64,000 bases of DNA from Bifidobacterium felsineum (GTDB lineage: Bacteria; Actinomycetota; Actinomycetes; Actinomycetales; Bifidobacteriaceae): positions 682,001 through 746,000 of the forward strand of contig NZ_PEBJ01000001.1 of assembly GCF_002802915.1 (NCBI RefSeq), written 5' to 3'. The notes under the pieces are model-generated. The model saw only the letters and a list, made by a program, of their open reading frames with translations. It had not been told where the DNA came from and ran no database searches. Positions 34,670-43,121 of the stretch are shown piece by piece. A program made the translations under genes and the position numbers. Each line of letters begins with the position of its first letter. Position 1 is the stretch's first letter.

Positions 34670-35947
34670 ATGGTTACTCCGAGGATTAGTTATGCGCATT
34701 TGCTCGCCAAGCCGAACCCCAAGCATGTCGAAAGCCTGCTGAAGTTCTTCGAAAGCGGTCGCGCCCAGCGCGGCACCGGTGGATTCGGTGTGGAAATCGA
34801 GCATCTGCCTGTGCATAACGGCAGCGATACGGCCGTCAGCTATTACGAACCGAACGGCATCGAGACGCTGCTCAAACGGCTTGCTCCCTACTATGACGAA
34901 GCAAAAGAATACTGGGAGAACGGCCATCTCGTAGGCCTCGCGCGCCCCGGAGTCTCGGTTTCCCTGGAGCCCGGTGGCCAGGTGGAGACTTCAATCGGCA
35001 TCCTGAAGAAGCCCAGCGATTTGATCACGCTGTACACTAAGTTCCGTCGTGAAGCCGATCCGATTCTCAAGGACCTCGACTTCCGCTTGGTCAACTACGG
35101 CTACCAGCCCAAGTCCAGCTTCGCGGATGTGCCAGTGAACCCCAAGGATCGCTACGATGCGATGACCGACTACCTCGGCCGCGTCGGACAGTTCGGTCCA
35201 TGCATGATGCGCTGCTCCGCATCCACACAGGTCAGCATCGACTTCGTGGATGAGCACGACGCCATCGAGAAGATGCGTCTGGGTACGGTGATTGGCCCGA
35301 TTCTGGCGTACTTCTTCCGCAACACCCCCTATTTCGAAGGCGAGACGAACCCATGGCCGCTACTTCGTCAGCGCATGTGGGATTACCTTGACTTCCAGCG
35401 CACGAATGTGATTCCAGGACTGTTCGACCCACGCTTCGGCTGGGAGGATTATGCGATTGACGTGCTTTCCACGCCGCTGATGTTCGCCGATCTGACTCAT
35501 ACGCCCGAAGCAGTGGCCTCCGGTGCCAGCCCGAAGGAACTGCACCGCCCGGCCTTCCGTGAGAATGCCGGCGACGTGTATCCGGATCGTGAATTGAACC
35601 CATACGAGATTAACCACATCATCTCCACGCATTTCAATGATGTGCGATTGAAGAACTTTGTGGAGCTGCGCCACTGGGATTCACTGCCGATCGAGCGTGC
35701 GGAGCGTCTGACCGAAATCGTGGCTTCCCTGTTCTATGTTCCGGAGAACCGCGAACGCCTCGAAAGCTACTTCGATGGCATCACCGAAGAGGAGGTGTTC
35801 GAGGCCAAGGCCAACATTCAGGCTCATGGCCGTCAGGCTTCCCCATACGGTCAGCCACTCGAATTCTGGAAGGAATTCCTGGGGCTCGAAGGTTTGCTCG
35901 CGGACATCCCCGGCGACCCGAATCACCCGGACGTATTCCAGGAGTAG
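34670..35947 (+). CDS. Glutamate--cysteine ligase family 2 (GCS2) protein
   Basis: 425 residues. Seen: FGVEIEHLPV near residue 40 (the Glu-rich ATP/metal strand of GCS2), SLEPGGQVETSIG (typical ExxxGQxE motif), QPKSSFADVPVNPKDRYDAMTDYL and MMRCSASTQVSIDF (the RxxAsxQvsid strand), and LRLKNFVELRHWDSLP (FVELR). This is the plant/proteobacterial GshA or actinobacterial EgtA group, which joins Glu to Cys via gamma-glutamyl phosphate. Most bifidobacteria are not thought to make glutathione, so the physiological acceptor is uncertain. Confidence 0.78.
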   Translation: MVTPRISYAHLLAKPNPKHVESLLKFFESGRAQRGTGGFGVEIEHLPVHNGSDTAVSYYEPNGIETLLKRLAPYYDEAKEYWENGHLVGLARPGVSVSLEPGGQVETSIGILKKPSDLITLYTKFRREADPILKDLDFRLVNYGYQPKSSFADVPVNPKDRYDAMTDYLGRVGQFGPCMMRCSASTQVSIDFVDEHDAIEKMRLGTVIGPILAYFFRNTPYFEGETNPWPLLRQRMWDYLDFQRTNVIPGLFDPRFGWEDYAIDVLSTPLMFADLTHTPEAVASGASPKELHRPAFRENAGDVYPDRELNPYEINHIISTHFNDVRLKNFVELRHWDSLPIERAERLTEIVASLFYVPENRERLESYFDGITEEEVFEAKANIQAHGRQASPYGQPLEFWKEFLGLEGLLADIPGDPNHPDVFQE

Positions 35948-35994
35948 GAATCAGCCTGAGGCTGATGATTATTAAGCAATCTTCGATTGCGGTC

Positions 35995-36107
35995 TCTCCC
36001 TCAGTCCGCCTGTGGCGGCCAGCTCCCTCATCAGAGGGAGCCGATGGAAACGAGCCTCCCTCTGATGAGGGAGCTGCCATTGTGCTAGCAATGGCGAAGG
36101 GAGAGGC
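35995..36107. repeat. GGCTCCCT palindromic repeat, double inverted copy 4
   Basis: Two copies face each other: CTCCCTCAGTCCGCCTGTGG then AGCTCCCTCATCAGAGGGAGCC, and its inverse from 36055. Small hairpins precede it (ATCAGCCTGAGGCTGAT at 35950, GCAATC-TTC-GATTGC at 35976). It fills the gap between the GCS2-type gene and the convergent MerR gene. Confidence 0.75.
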
Positions 36108-36140
36108 TTATATCATGCGGTATCATGCGAAGCATGATTA

Positions 36141-37007
36141 CTACATGCGCCCGGCGTCGCAATGGTGCCGGGTCATTCTTACGCGCATCGAGCCTTCAGT
36201 GGTATGACTGCCCCAGATTTCGCAAATGGTGACATGCCGCCATTCATTGGAATCGAATTGCATGGCCATCGCCAGCGCTTCATCGAAGCATGCGGTTAAG
36301 GATTCCCGCTCGATAACTTGGCCTTCTGCCGGTCCGCCATCCGGATGGAAAACGGTCAGAGCGGCATCGAAGCCGAAATCAGCGTCCGCGGGCTTGCTGC
36401 CAGTAGACGAGCCGTCTGCAATCTTTGGCTCGAACTGCTGGTATGCGTATGCCTTATGCTCCAACAAGTCCACCAGAATGCCTCGCCGCAACAGACGCGG
36501 CAAACCGGAATCCCGCACGGCCGCGCGTAACGCGGTCATCGCCCGCAGATACGGCTTGAGTTGAAAAACGTCGCCAAAATAAGGCCATGATTTGCCCAGC
36601 ATCCATGTGGCCGGCAGATCGGAACGCACGATGCCGTCATCGGGCGTACGTGCCTTACGCGTCACTTCACCTAAATAATCATTCAGACTTGTCTCCAGCG
36701 TGCGTAAGCGAGTCACTTCCCGCGCCACACGCTCGCGTCCGGTTTCCATCAACGCTCGCCAATCAAGCGATCCATCGGCTTCGCGGAATGATTCAATCAA
36801 ATCTAGGGGAACTCCGGCATCCAAGCACAGCCGAATCACATCCATTTCCAGCATCTGATCGGGCGTGTAATACCGGTAGCCAGTGCGCGAATCGGTTACG
36901 AACGGCGTCAAAATACCGTGTGCATCGTAATAGCGCAATGCTTTGGCACTCGTGCCATCAAGCTTGGAGACCTCACCGATGGTCAGCAGCTCATCATCCT
37001 CGCGCAT
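36141..37007 (-). CDS. MerR family regulator with effector-binding-like C-terminus
   Basis: 288 residues. The N-terminal winged HTH is clear (LLTIGEVSKLDGTSAKALRYYDAHGILTPFVTDSRTGYRYYTPDQM), followed by the dimerisation helix to about residue 115. The remaining 170 residues resemble a GyrI/BmrR-type small-molecule domain with acidic pockets, but I cannot name the ligand. ATG 37007 has AGGAG 8 nt upstream; GTG 37016 overlaps that site. It is divergent from an SDR gene whose promoter has the 19-bp spacer MerR proteins act on. Confidence 0.85.
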   Translation of the reverse strand: MREDDELLTIGEVSKLDGTSAKALRYYDAHGILTPFVTDSRTGYRYYTPDQMLEMDVIRLCLDAGVPLDLIESFREADGSLDWRALMETGRERVAREVTRLRTLETSLNDYLGEVTRKARTPDDGIVRSDLPATWMLGKSWPYFGDVFQLKPYLRAMTALRAAVRDSGLPRLLRRGILVDLLEHKAYAYQQFEPKIADGSSTGSKPADADFGFDAALTVFHPDGGPAEGQVIERESLTACFDEALAMAMQFDSNEWRHVTICEIWGSHTTEGSMRVRMTRHHCDAGRM

Positions 37008-37037
37008 CGATGACACTCCTTTGTCATCCTCGTGAAT

Positions 37038-37068
37038 TTGACCTTACCCTCGGGGCAAAGTTTAGCAT
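37038..37068 (+). promoter_or_regulatory. MerR-type promoter with 19-bp spacer before the SDR gene
   Basis: TTGACC at 37038-37043 and TAGCAT at 37063-37068 are 19 bp apart instead of 17. The spacer holds a dyad (CTTACCC-TC-GGGGCAAAG). MerR activators untwist just such spacers. It drives the SDR, MFS and Gfo/Idh genes. Confidence 0.65.
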
Positions 37069-37175
37069 CGCAGCTACCAAGCCCGGCGGCATCAACGGGG
37101 ATGCGGCCGAGCCTGGTGCATAAGCGCACAGCGATGTGTGTGGTACCGCGAACAGCGAGCATAGGAGGTTCGCTC

Positions 37176-38030
37176 ATGGATGAGCGCAAAGACAATAGTT
37201 GGTTGGGATTATTCGGTGACGTATGCGTAGTCACCGGAGCGGTTGGTGGCATGGGCACCGCCATCGCCGCTGAGCTGGCTCACGCCGGAGCCCGACTGGC
37301 ATTGGTCGATATCAGCGAAGAACATACCGCGGCATATGCGGTTCAACTTGCCGACGAATATGGTGTTGAAGCGCGCGGCTATGGTTGCGATGTCTCCGAT
37401 GCCGATGATGTGGAGATTCTTAAAGATAAAGTCGTCAAGGATTTCGGCACTGTGGACGTGCTCGTCAACACGGTCGGCATTCTGCGTTTCGCTCCGCTGG
37501 AGGACCTGCCGCTTTCCGATTGGAAAGACGTCATCAATGTGAACCTGACCGGCGCATTCATCCTTTCGCAAGCCTTCGGCAAAGTGATGCTGGAGCATAA
37601 GACCGGCCGTATCGTGCACATTTCCACGGTGGCTTCGCATTCGCCGGAAACCTTCTCCGGCGCGTATTCGTGCGCCAAAGCCGGCCTTGGCATGCTCTCC
37701 AAGATGATCGCCGCCGAATGGGGGCCGTTCGGCATCCGTTCCAACTGCGTATGCCCATGCTTTGTGAAGACCCCGATGAGCGCCTCTTTCTACGCCGACC
37801 CCAAGGTGACCGAGGAACGCGAACGTCTGATCGCCTCCCGTCGTATCGGAGAAGTGCAGGATATCGCCAATGCAGTGGCCTTCCTTGCCTCCAAGCGCTC
37901 CGATTTCGTCAACGGCGACGAAATCAGCGTGGATGGCGGATTCCATCTCATGATGGGAGACCTCACGCCCAAGCCGGGCGGTCGCCGCCAGTTCGCCATC
38001 AATTCACTGAAGCAGCGCGGACTGCTGTAA
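37176..38030 (+). CDS. Short-chain dehydrogenase/reductase
   Basis: 284 residues. The classical SDR layout is present: GDVCVVTGAVGGMGTAIAAEL (TGxxxGxG, near residue 18), DVLVNTVGILRFAPL (NNAG site), ISTVASHSPETFSGAYSCAKAG with catalytic Ser and the YxxxK pair, and DFVNGDEISVDGGF at the end. It oxidises or reduces a sugar, polyol or keto-acid; the substrate is unknown. ATG 37176 has AGGAGG 6 nt upstream; the frame is open further up without support. It heads a SDR-MFS-dehydrogenase operon. Confidence 0.88.
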   Translation: MDERKDNSWLGLFGDVCVVTGAVGGMGTAIAAELAHAGARLALVDISEEHTAAYAVQLADEYGVEARGYGCDVSDADDVEILKDKVVKDFGTVDVLVNTVGILRFAPLEDLPLSDWKDVINVNLTGAFILSQAFGKVMLEHKTGRIVHISTVASHSPETFSGAYSCAKAGLGMLSKMIAAEWGPFGIRSNCVCPCFVKTPMSASFYADPKVTEERERLIASRRIGEVQDIANAVAFLASKRSDFVNGDEISVDGGFHLMMGDLTPKPGGRRQFAINSLKQRGLL

Positions 38031-38086
38031 TCGGCCAAATTCAGCGCTTGGATCGCAGTTCCATCACAGTGCAGAAAGGATCATTC

Positions 38087-39391
38087 ATGACTTCCCTTAC
38101 CGCAGTTTCCGGCTCCAATGCGGCTGCCAAACATGAACCCAACCGATACGGCGTATTGTCCGCCGCATTCGTGGTCATGTTCTTCGTGGCATCCATCGCC
38201 CTGTTCAGCGTCTTCCTCAATCCACTGTCCGAACAACACGGGTGGACGCCCGCCGAAGTCAGCCTCTCATACTCCATTTTCCAGACGGTGATGGCCGTCA
38301 CAGGCATCTTCTCCGGGCGTATCTCCGATAAATTCGGTCCGCGCACGGTCATGCTCGTCGGCGGTTTCGTCTTCGGTCTTGGCTGGTTCCTGACCGGCAT
38401 CGCAGACAGCCTGCCAATGCTGTATATCTGCCATGGATTGATTGCGGCTGTCGGCAATGGTCTGGTCTACAACCCGGCCCTCACCACGGCGCAACGTTGG
38501 TTCCCGGATATTCGAGGCAAAGCGTCCGGCATCCTTTTGGCCGCTGCCGCCATCGGCCCGGCCACACTCGCCCCGGTGGCCAACGCCCTATCCAGCGCGT
38601 TCGGCGTCTCCAATGCGCTGAAGATTCTCGGCGTCACCTTCTGGGTGACCATCACCTTGGGCTCGCTGTTCGTTCATCCGGCACCTGCCGATTACCGACC
38701 GAAGGGCTGGGAGCCTCCAGTCGCCGACAAGCCCACAGGCATCGCTGCCGCTACCGGCGATGACGGCAGTTTCGATTTCAAAGCCATGCTCGCTTCGCCG
38801 CGCTTCTACGTGTTGCTCGCCGTCTACGCGATGGCCGCATCCTCCGGCACCATGCTGGTGGGTGCCGTCTCCTCCATCTCGCAGGAGCATGTGGGGGCCG
38901 TGGGCACGATGACCGCCGCCGCATTCGGAGCGATGGCCGTATCCATCTCCACCATCTCCAACTTCCTGGGACGCTTGACATTCGGTGCGCTGTACGACAA
39001 ATTCGGCGCATTCAAATGCCTGTCGCTGATGTTGATGGTCACTGCGCTCGCCATGATCGCGATGTCGTTCGCCTACAATGCCGTGTTCTTCGTGATTTGC
39101 GTGATTGTGCTCGGTTTCGCCTTCGGTGCGCTGTTGGTGATTTACCCGCCGCTGACCGGAGAAACGTTCGGCACCAAGCATCTCGGCGTCAACTACGGCA
39201 TCATGTTCCTCGGCTATGCGCTTGGCGCATGGATCGGCCCGCGTCTGGCCACCGGGCTGCACTCCGAAGCGTATGGCTACCGCATCGCATTCTATGCGGC
39301 GGCAGGCGTCACTGTATTTGGCCTGGTGATCGTGCTGTTTCTTGCCGCCCGAGTCAAGAAGGCCGGCACGATGATGCCGGCAAAGAAGTAA
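38087..39391 (+). CDS. MFS transporter, oxalate/formate antiporter (OFA)-like
   Basis: 434 residues, 12 predicted transmembrane helices in two halves. FLNPLSEQHGWTPAEVSLSYSIF, a GRISDKFGPRTVMLVGG loop 2-3 motif and AQRWFPDIRGKASGILLAAAA are typical of OFA-type carriers of small carboxylates; the second half has LGRLTFGALYDKFGAFK. It probably moves an organic acid or related substrate used by the flanking dehydrogenases. ATG 38087 has AAAGGA upstream, 56 nt after the SDR stop. Confidence 0.85.
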   Translation: MTSLTAVSGSNAAAKHEPNRYGVLSAAFVVMFFVASIALFSVFLNPLSEQHGWTPAEVSLSYSIFQTVMAVTGIFSGRISDKFGPRTVMLVGGFVFGLGWFLTGIADSLPMLYICHGLIAAVGNGLVYNPALTTAQRWFPDIRGKASGILLAAAAIGPATLAPVANALSSAFGVSNALKILGVTFWVTITLGSLFVHPAPADYRPKGWEPPVADKPTGIAAATGDDGSFDFKAMLASPRFYVLLAVYAMAASSGTMLVGAVSSISQEHVGAVGTMTAAAFGAMAVSISTISNFLGRLTFGALYDKFGAFKCLSLMLMVTALAMIAMSFAYNAVFFVICVIVLGFAFGALLVIYPPLTGETFGTKHLGVNYGIMFLGYALGAWIGPRLATGLHSEAYGYRIAFYAAAGVTVFGLVIVLFLAARVKKAGTMMPAKK

Positions 39392-39409
39392 CCAATCAAG
39401 GAGTAAATA

Positions 39410-40447
39410 ATGACAGAACAACTTCGACTGGCTGTTATTGGCGCTGGAGCCATGGGCCGCGATCATATCCGCTATATTCAGGACGATGCCGACGCGCGAT
39501 TGGTGGCCATCGCAGATCCGATGCCGGCCACTGAGCAGGTGGCCAAGGATGCCGGCGTGCCGTGGTTCGCCGATTACCAGGAGATGCTGGATTGCACTGC
39601 GCTGGATGGCGTAGTGATCGCCTCGCCGAACCATCTGCACGTGCCGATGGCGCGCGAAACCGTAAAACGCGGCATTCCGACCCTGGTGGAGAAGCCAATC
39701 AGCGATGATTTGGATGACGCCCGCGCGTTCGCGGCCGAAGCGCGTGCCTCCGGCGTACCCGTGCTGGTCGGCCAGCATCGCCGCCATAATCCCAAGGTGC
39801 GTCGTGCCAAGGAGATCATCGAATCCGAAGCCCTCGGCAAAATCGTGACCGTGGCGATCTTGTACAACCTGTACAAGCCGGACACCTACTATGACATTCC
39901 GTGGCGCAGGCAGAAAGGCGCCGGCCCGATTCTGGTGAACATGGTGCACGATGTGGACCTCATGCGTTATCTCATCGGAGAGCCGGTGGAGATTCAGGGC
40001 ATGTCCGCGAATTCCGCGCGTGGCTTTGAAGTAGAGGATTCCGCCGTGGCCACCGTACGATTCGCCAACGGTGCATTGGGCACCATCACTTTGTCGGATT
40101 CAGCGGCCAGTCCGTGGAACTGGGAATCCACCGCGCGTGAGAACCCGTTCTTTGCACCATACGACACCGACGCCTACTACATCATGGGCACCAAAGCCTC
40201 GCTTTCACTACCGCGACTGCATCTGTTCTCGCATGCCGGCGGCGTGAGCGATTGGACCAAGCCGTTCGTCTGCGAGGTGCAGGGCGTGCGCGAAGGATTG
40301 CCACACCGCTTGCAGTTGAAGCATTTTGAACGCGTGATTCGCGGGGAGGAAGAACCGCTGGTCACTCCCGAGGACGCGATTAAGACGTTGGAAGTGCTGA
40401 ACGCCGTCAAACAGGCGGCGGACGGCGGTGAACTCGTGCGTCTGTAG
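39410..40447 (+). CDS. Gfo/Idh/MocA family dehydrogenase
   Basis: 345 residues. LRLAVIGAGAMGRDHIRYIQ opens the Rossmann fold; GVVIASPNHLHVPMARETVKRGIPTLVEKPISDD has the EKP motif; GAGPILVNMVHDVDLMRYLIG carries the catalytic-type His/Asp stretch. It is close in style to inositol or sugar-acid dehydrogenases. It is the third gene of the MerR-linked cluster, 18 nt after the MFS gene with AAGGAG before ATG 39410. Unlike the oxidoreductase at 14140, it has the canonical EKP. Confidence 0.88.
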   Translation: MTEQLRLAVIGAGAMGRDHIRYIQDDADARLVAIADPMPATEQVAKDAGVPWFADYQEMLDCTALDGVVIASPNHLHVPMARETVKRGIPTLVEKPISDDLDDARAFAAEARASGVPVLVGQHRRHNPKVRRAKEIIESEALGKIVTVAILYNLYKPDTYYDIPWRRQKGAGPILVNMVHDVDLMRYLIGEPVEIQGMSANSARGFEVEDSAVATVRFANGALGTITLSDSAASPWNWESTARENPFFAPYDTDAYYIMGTKASLSLPRLHLFSHAGGVSDWTKPFVCEVQGVREGLPHRLQLKHFERVIRGEEEPLVTPEDAIKTLEVLNAVKQAADGGELVRL

Positions 40448-40456
40448 CGTGCTATT

Positions 40457-40582
40457 CGTACTTTTCGCGCGACAAGTACGCTACGAGGGCTCAAACTGGT
40501 CCTTTTGCGTCCGATTCGCGCGAAAAGTGCGGTAGAGTGACCAGATTTGGGCCGGAAACGTACTTTTCGCGCGAAAAGTACG
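40457..40582. repeat. Array of three related palindromes before the first TetR gene
   Basis: CGTACTTTTCGCGCGACAAG (40457-40480 in full), a degenerate ATTCGCGCGAAAAGTGCG (40514-40531) and a perfect 24-bp palindrome around TTTTCGCGCGAAAA (40559-40582). CAAACTGGTC/GACCAGATTTG arms between them add a nested stem. Confidence 0.75.
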
Positions 40583-40605
40583 TATAGGAGATGAGGAATG
40601 CATCT

Positions 40606-40629
40606 TATCGAATGAACATTCGATATAAT
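40606..40629 (+). promoter_or_regulatory. TetR-1 operator (site R) overlapping a leaderless -10
   Basis: TATCGAATGAACATTCGATA at 40606-40625 is a 20-bp palindrome with perfect 9-bp arms. Its last bases overlap TATAAT at 40624-40629, which sits 7 nt before ATG 40637. This fits autorepression of a leaderless mRNA. Confidence 0.7.
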
Positions 40630-40636
40630 AGCTCGC

Positions 40637-41269
40637 ATGGTAGCAGCGAAGCAGAAGCGAGTGCGCAAAAGCCCTGAAGAGCGACGCAATGAGATTGCGC
40701 AGGTCGCAGTGCGTCTGGTGGGGGAGAAGGGCTATTATGGCACGTCCCTGAAAGACGTGGCCGATGCGGTGGACATGAGCCAGCCTGGTCTGCTGCATTA
40801 CATCGGCAACAAGGAAGGTCTGCTGTCGATGCTGATCACCGACAGCTACGACACCTACGGAACTCCGGATGATTTCATGGCATCGGGGTTGCCCGGCAGC
40901 GATCCGGAGCGTTTGCTGTTCCCCTCGTATCTGCGCTACCTGGTTCGTTACAATGCCCAGCGACGTGAAATGGTGCGCCTGTATATGAACCTGGAGTCCG
41001 AGGCGTTCAGCCCGGAGCATCCGCTGTTCGAATACTTCGAAAACCGCCCGGAAGCGGTGTGGGATCACTATTCGCGCTATCCATGGGTTATTCCTCCGCA
41101 ATTGGGTTCGTGGGAGGACTCCATGAAACCGATAGTCCGTCTATGCATTGAAGCCATGGATGGCGTGCAGCTGCGCTGGATGCGCCAGCCTCCGGTGGAC
41201 CTTTATGACGAGTGGCTGAACTTCGAGGCGATGATTTTCCCCTCGCCCCTGTGGGACAACTATCGCTGA
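40637..41269 (+). CDS. TetR family regulator (TetR-1)
   Basis: 210 residues. HTH: EIAQVAVRLVGEKGYYGTSLKDVADAVDMSQPGLLHYIGNKEGLLSML (residues 20-66). The ligand domain ends GVQLRWMRQPPVDLYDEWLNFEAMIFPSPLWDNYR, a signature also ending TetR-2 (49712) and in weaker form TetR-3 (54971), so the three are paralogues. The recognition helix SQPGLLHY differs from the TKxGVLxY of the other two, and so does its operator. It is predicted to repress itself, the MFS gene and GH30. No Shine-Dalgarno. Confidence 0.88.
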   Translation: MVAAKQKRVRKSPEERRNEIAQVAVRLVGEKGYYGTSLKDVADAVDMSQPGLLHYIGNKEGLLSMLITDSYDTYGTPDDFMASGLPGSDPERLLFPSYLRYLVRYNAQRREMVRLYMNLESEAFSPEHPLFEYFENRPEAVWDHYSRYPWVIPPQLGSWEDSMKPIVRLCIEAMDGVQLRWMRQPPVDLYDEWLNFEAMIFPSPLWDNYR

Positions 41270-41430
41270 TGCTGTGATTCCTGATATGCTGCATGCCGCC
41301 GACAACGTCGTTGGCGGCACGGGTTTACGCTGTTCGCGGCTTTGCATAGTCATAACTAGATAAAAATGTTCCCGCGTGTCGCAATGAGCTGTTGGTGGCT
41401 GTAAAACGTTGAAATATAAGCGATTTAGTG

Positions 41431-41511
41431 TATCTAATAGTTGTTATATAACAATTTGACAAAGAATGCGTTCGGCTTTATGCTAATGGCATATCTAATG
41501 CATGTTAGATA
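41431..41511 (+). promoter_or_regulatory. MFS promoter flanked by two TetR-1 operators
   Basis: TTGACA (41456-41461), 17-bp spacer, TATGCT (41479-41484). Site A TATCTAATAGTTGTTATATA (41431-41450) ends 5 bp before -35. Site B TATCTAATGCATGTTAGATA (41492-41511) starts about at the transcription start. Sites are 61 bp apart, close to six helical turns. Confidence 0.75.
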
Positions 41512-41556
41512 CATGTCAAAGCAGACAATGGCGAATAAGAAACACGAGGTTCAAGG

Positions 41557-42885
41557 ATGAGTGCTTCAACCGCAATCCCCGCAGACGAGCGTCTGGCGGC
41601 TTTCAATGCGAACATCGAAGCGGCGGATAAGGATCCGTCGCTGTCTCCCGAAACCGGCAAGCAGATGGACAAGGTCACGCTGATTCGTTTCGGCGCCGGC
41701 TTCCTGGTCTTCGGCCTGCTGTGGATGAGCGGTCTGGCCATCGTTTCCGCCGTGCTGCTTACCAAGCATCTGCAGTCCATCTTCGGCCCGGACGTTGAAG
41801 GACTGACCGGTGTGATCAACGCCTGCACCGCAGTCGCATCCCTGGTCTCCAACCTGCTGTTCGGCACCCTGTCCGACCGCTCCCGCTCCAAGTGGGGCCG
41901 TCGCACTCCGTTCATCGTGCTGGGCGCCATCCTCGGCGGCGTAACCCTGTTCCTGACCGGCATGGTGACCAACGCCGTGGCCATCACCATCATCTACTGC
42001 CTGTGCATGTTCGGCCTGAACGCCATGATCGCCCCGCTGGTCGCCATGATCTCCGACCGTATCCCGATGAACGTGCGCGGCACCATGTCCGCCTTCTTCG
42101 GTGCCGGCCAGACCTGCGGCGCCCCGATCGGCACCCTCATCGGCTCTGCTTTCATCCTGAAGCCGTTCCCGGGCTTCATCCTCGCCGGCGTCCTGATGTT
42201 CCTCGGCGGCATCGTCGCCGTGATCATCGTGCCGAAGGAATCCTCCGCAGACTTCCTGCCCAAGGACGAGGGCAAGGCCTCCGATGTGCTCCGCAGCTTC
42301 ATCCCGCCAAAGTTCTCCACCGCTCACGACTTCTACAAGGCGTTCGCCGGCCGTATCTGTATGCTGCTGAGCTACCAGATGATCACCGTCTACCAGCTGC
42401 TCATCTTCCAGAAGTACATCGGCCTCGATGACACCGCCGCCGGTGCCGCAATGGCCACCATGTCCGTGATCACCATGGTCGTCTCCCTCGGCGGCTCCGT
42501 GGTTGCCGGCCCGATCTCCGACCTCATCGGCCGCCGTAAGATTCCGGTCGTTGCCGCCTCCGTGCTGTTCGCCATCGGTATGGCCATGCCGTGGATTATG
42601 CCGACCACGCTGGGCATGTTCCTCTACGCCGGCATCGCAGGTCTCGGCTACGGCGTCTACTCCTCCGTCGATCAGGCCCTGAACGTCGACGTGCTGCCGA
42701 ACAAGGAAGAGGCCGGTAAGGACCTCGGTGTGCTGAACCTCGCCACCACCTTGGGCCAGATGCTCGGCCCGGTGCTCATGTCCGTGATCACCATGACCCT
42801 CGGCTACGCCGCCGCCTTCCCGATCTCCATCGTGTTCGCACTGCTCGGCTGCGTGTTCATCATGATGATTAAGGGCGTCAAGTAA
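41557..42885 (+). CDS. MFS sugar transporter (GPH/SP-like)
   Basis: 442 residues with 12 transmembrane helices after a 35-residue soluble N-terminus. Loop 2-3 has GTLSDRSRSKWGRRTPFIVLG, the form seen in glycoside-cation symporters and sucrose-type carriers; loop 8-9 has GPISDLIGRRKIPV. It likely imports a glycoside or short oligosaccharide for the linked hydrolases. ATG 41557 has GAGG 7 nt upstream. Codon use is biased to C-ending codons, as for a well-expressed gene. Controlled by two TetR-1 operators. Confidence 0.87.
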   Translation: MSASTAIPADERLAAFNANIEAADKDPSLSPETGKQMDKVTLIRFGAGFLVFGLLWMSGLAIVSAVLLTKHLQSIFGPDVEGLTGVINACTAVASLVSNLLFGTLSDRSRSKWGRRTPFIVLGAILGGVTLFLTGMVTNAVAITIIYCLCMFGLNAMIAPLVAMISDRIPMNVRGTMSAFFGAGQTCGAPIGTLIGSAFILKPFPGFILAGVLMFLGGIVAVIIVPKESSADFLPKDEGKASDVLRSFIPPKFSTAHDFYKAFAGRICMLLSYQMITVYQLLIFQKYIGLDDTAAGAAMATMSVITMVVSLGGSVVAGPISDLIGRRKIPVVAASVLFAIGMAMPWIMPTTLGMFLYAGIAGLGYGVYSSVDQALNVDVLPNKEEAGKDLGVLNLATTLGQMLGPVLMSVITMTLGYAAAFPISIVFALLGCVFIMMIKGVK

Positions 42886-42927
42886 GCCTCGCGCGGTGCG
42901 CGACATCATGCAAAACCCTCTCGGCTG

Positions 42928-42968
42928 CGGCCGGTCCGCTTGAATCAAATCCAGTGGGCCGGCCGTTT
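42928..42968 (+). terminator. Hairpin terminator after the sugar MFS gene
   Basis: CGGCCGGTCC at 42928-42937 pairs with GGGCCGGCCG at 42956-42965 around 18 nt, followed by TTT only. Read-through to GH42 is possible. Confidence 0.6.
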
Positions 42969-42996
42969 CCATATGAGCGCTCTCGGTTCCTTCCAA

Positions 42997-43051
42997 CTCC
43001 TCTTGTTGACAGGGAGGCTGACGGCAGAGCCGGCTGAGGGGCAGACCAATG
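42997..43051. repeat. GGCTCCCC-type repeat, degenerate copy 5
   Basis: CTCCTCTTGTTGACAGGGAG followed by GCTGACGGCAGAGCCGGCTGAGGGGCAG matches the inverse of copy 1 with changes in the hairpin. Confidence 0.6.
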
Positions 43052-43121
43052 AAAACTCGACAACAACTTCAATAAATCGGCAATCAGCCTAACCCAGACA
43101 CAGCAGGGGAGTGACCTTACG

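Noticed and set aside
37670..38086. N-terminal extension of the OFA-like MFS transporter
   Set aside because: The frame runs back into the SDR gene, but the residues there are Arg-rich frame-shadow sequence, and AAAGGA plus ATG 38087 gives a normal transporter start.
40457..40582. Operator of TetR-1
   Set aside because: The palindrome TTTTCGCGCGAAAA does not match the five TetR-1 sites, one of which overlaps the TetR-1 -10 itself.
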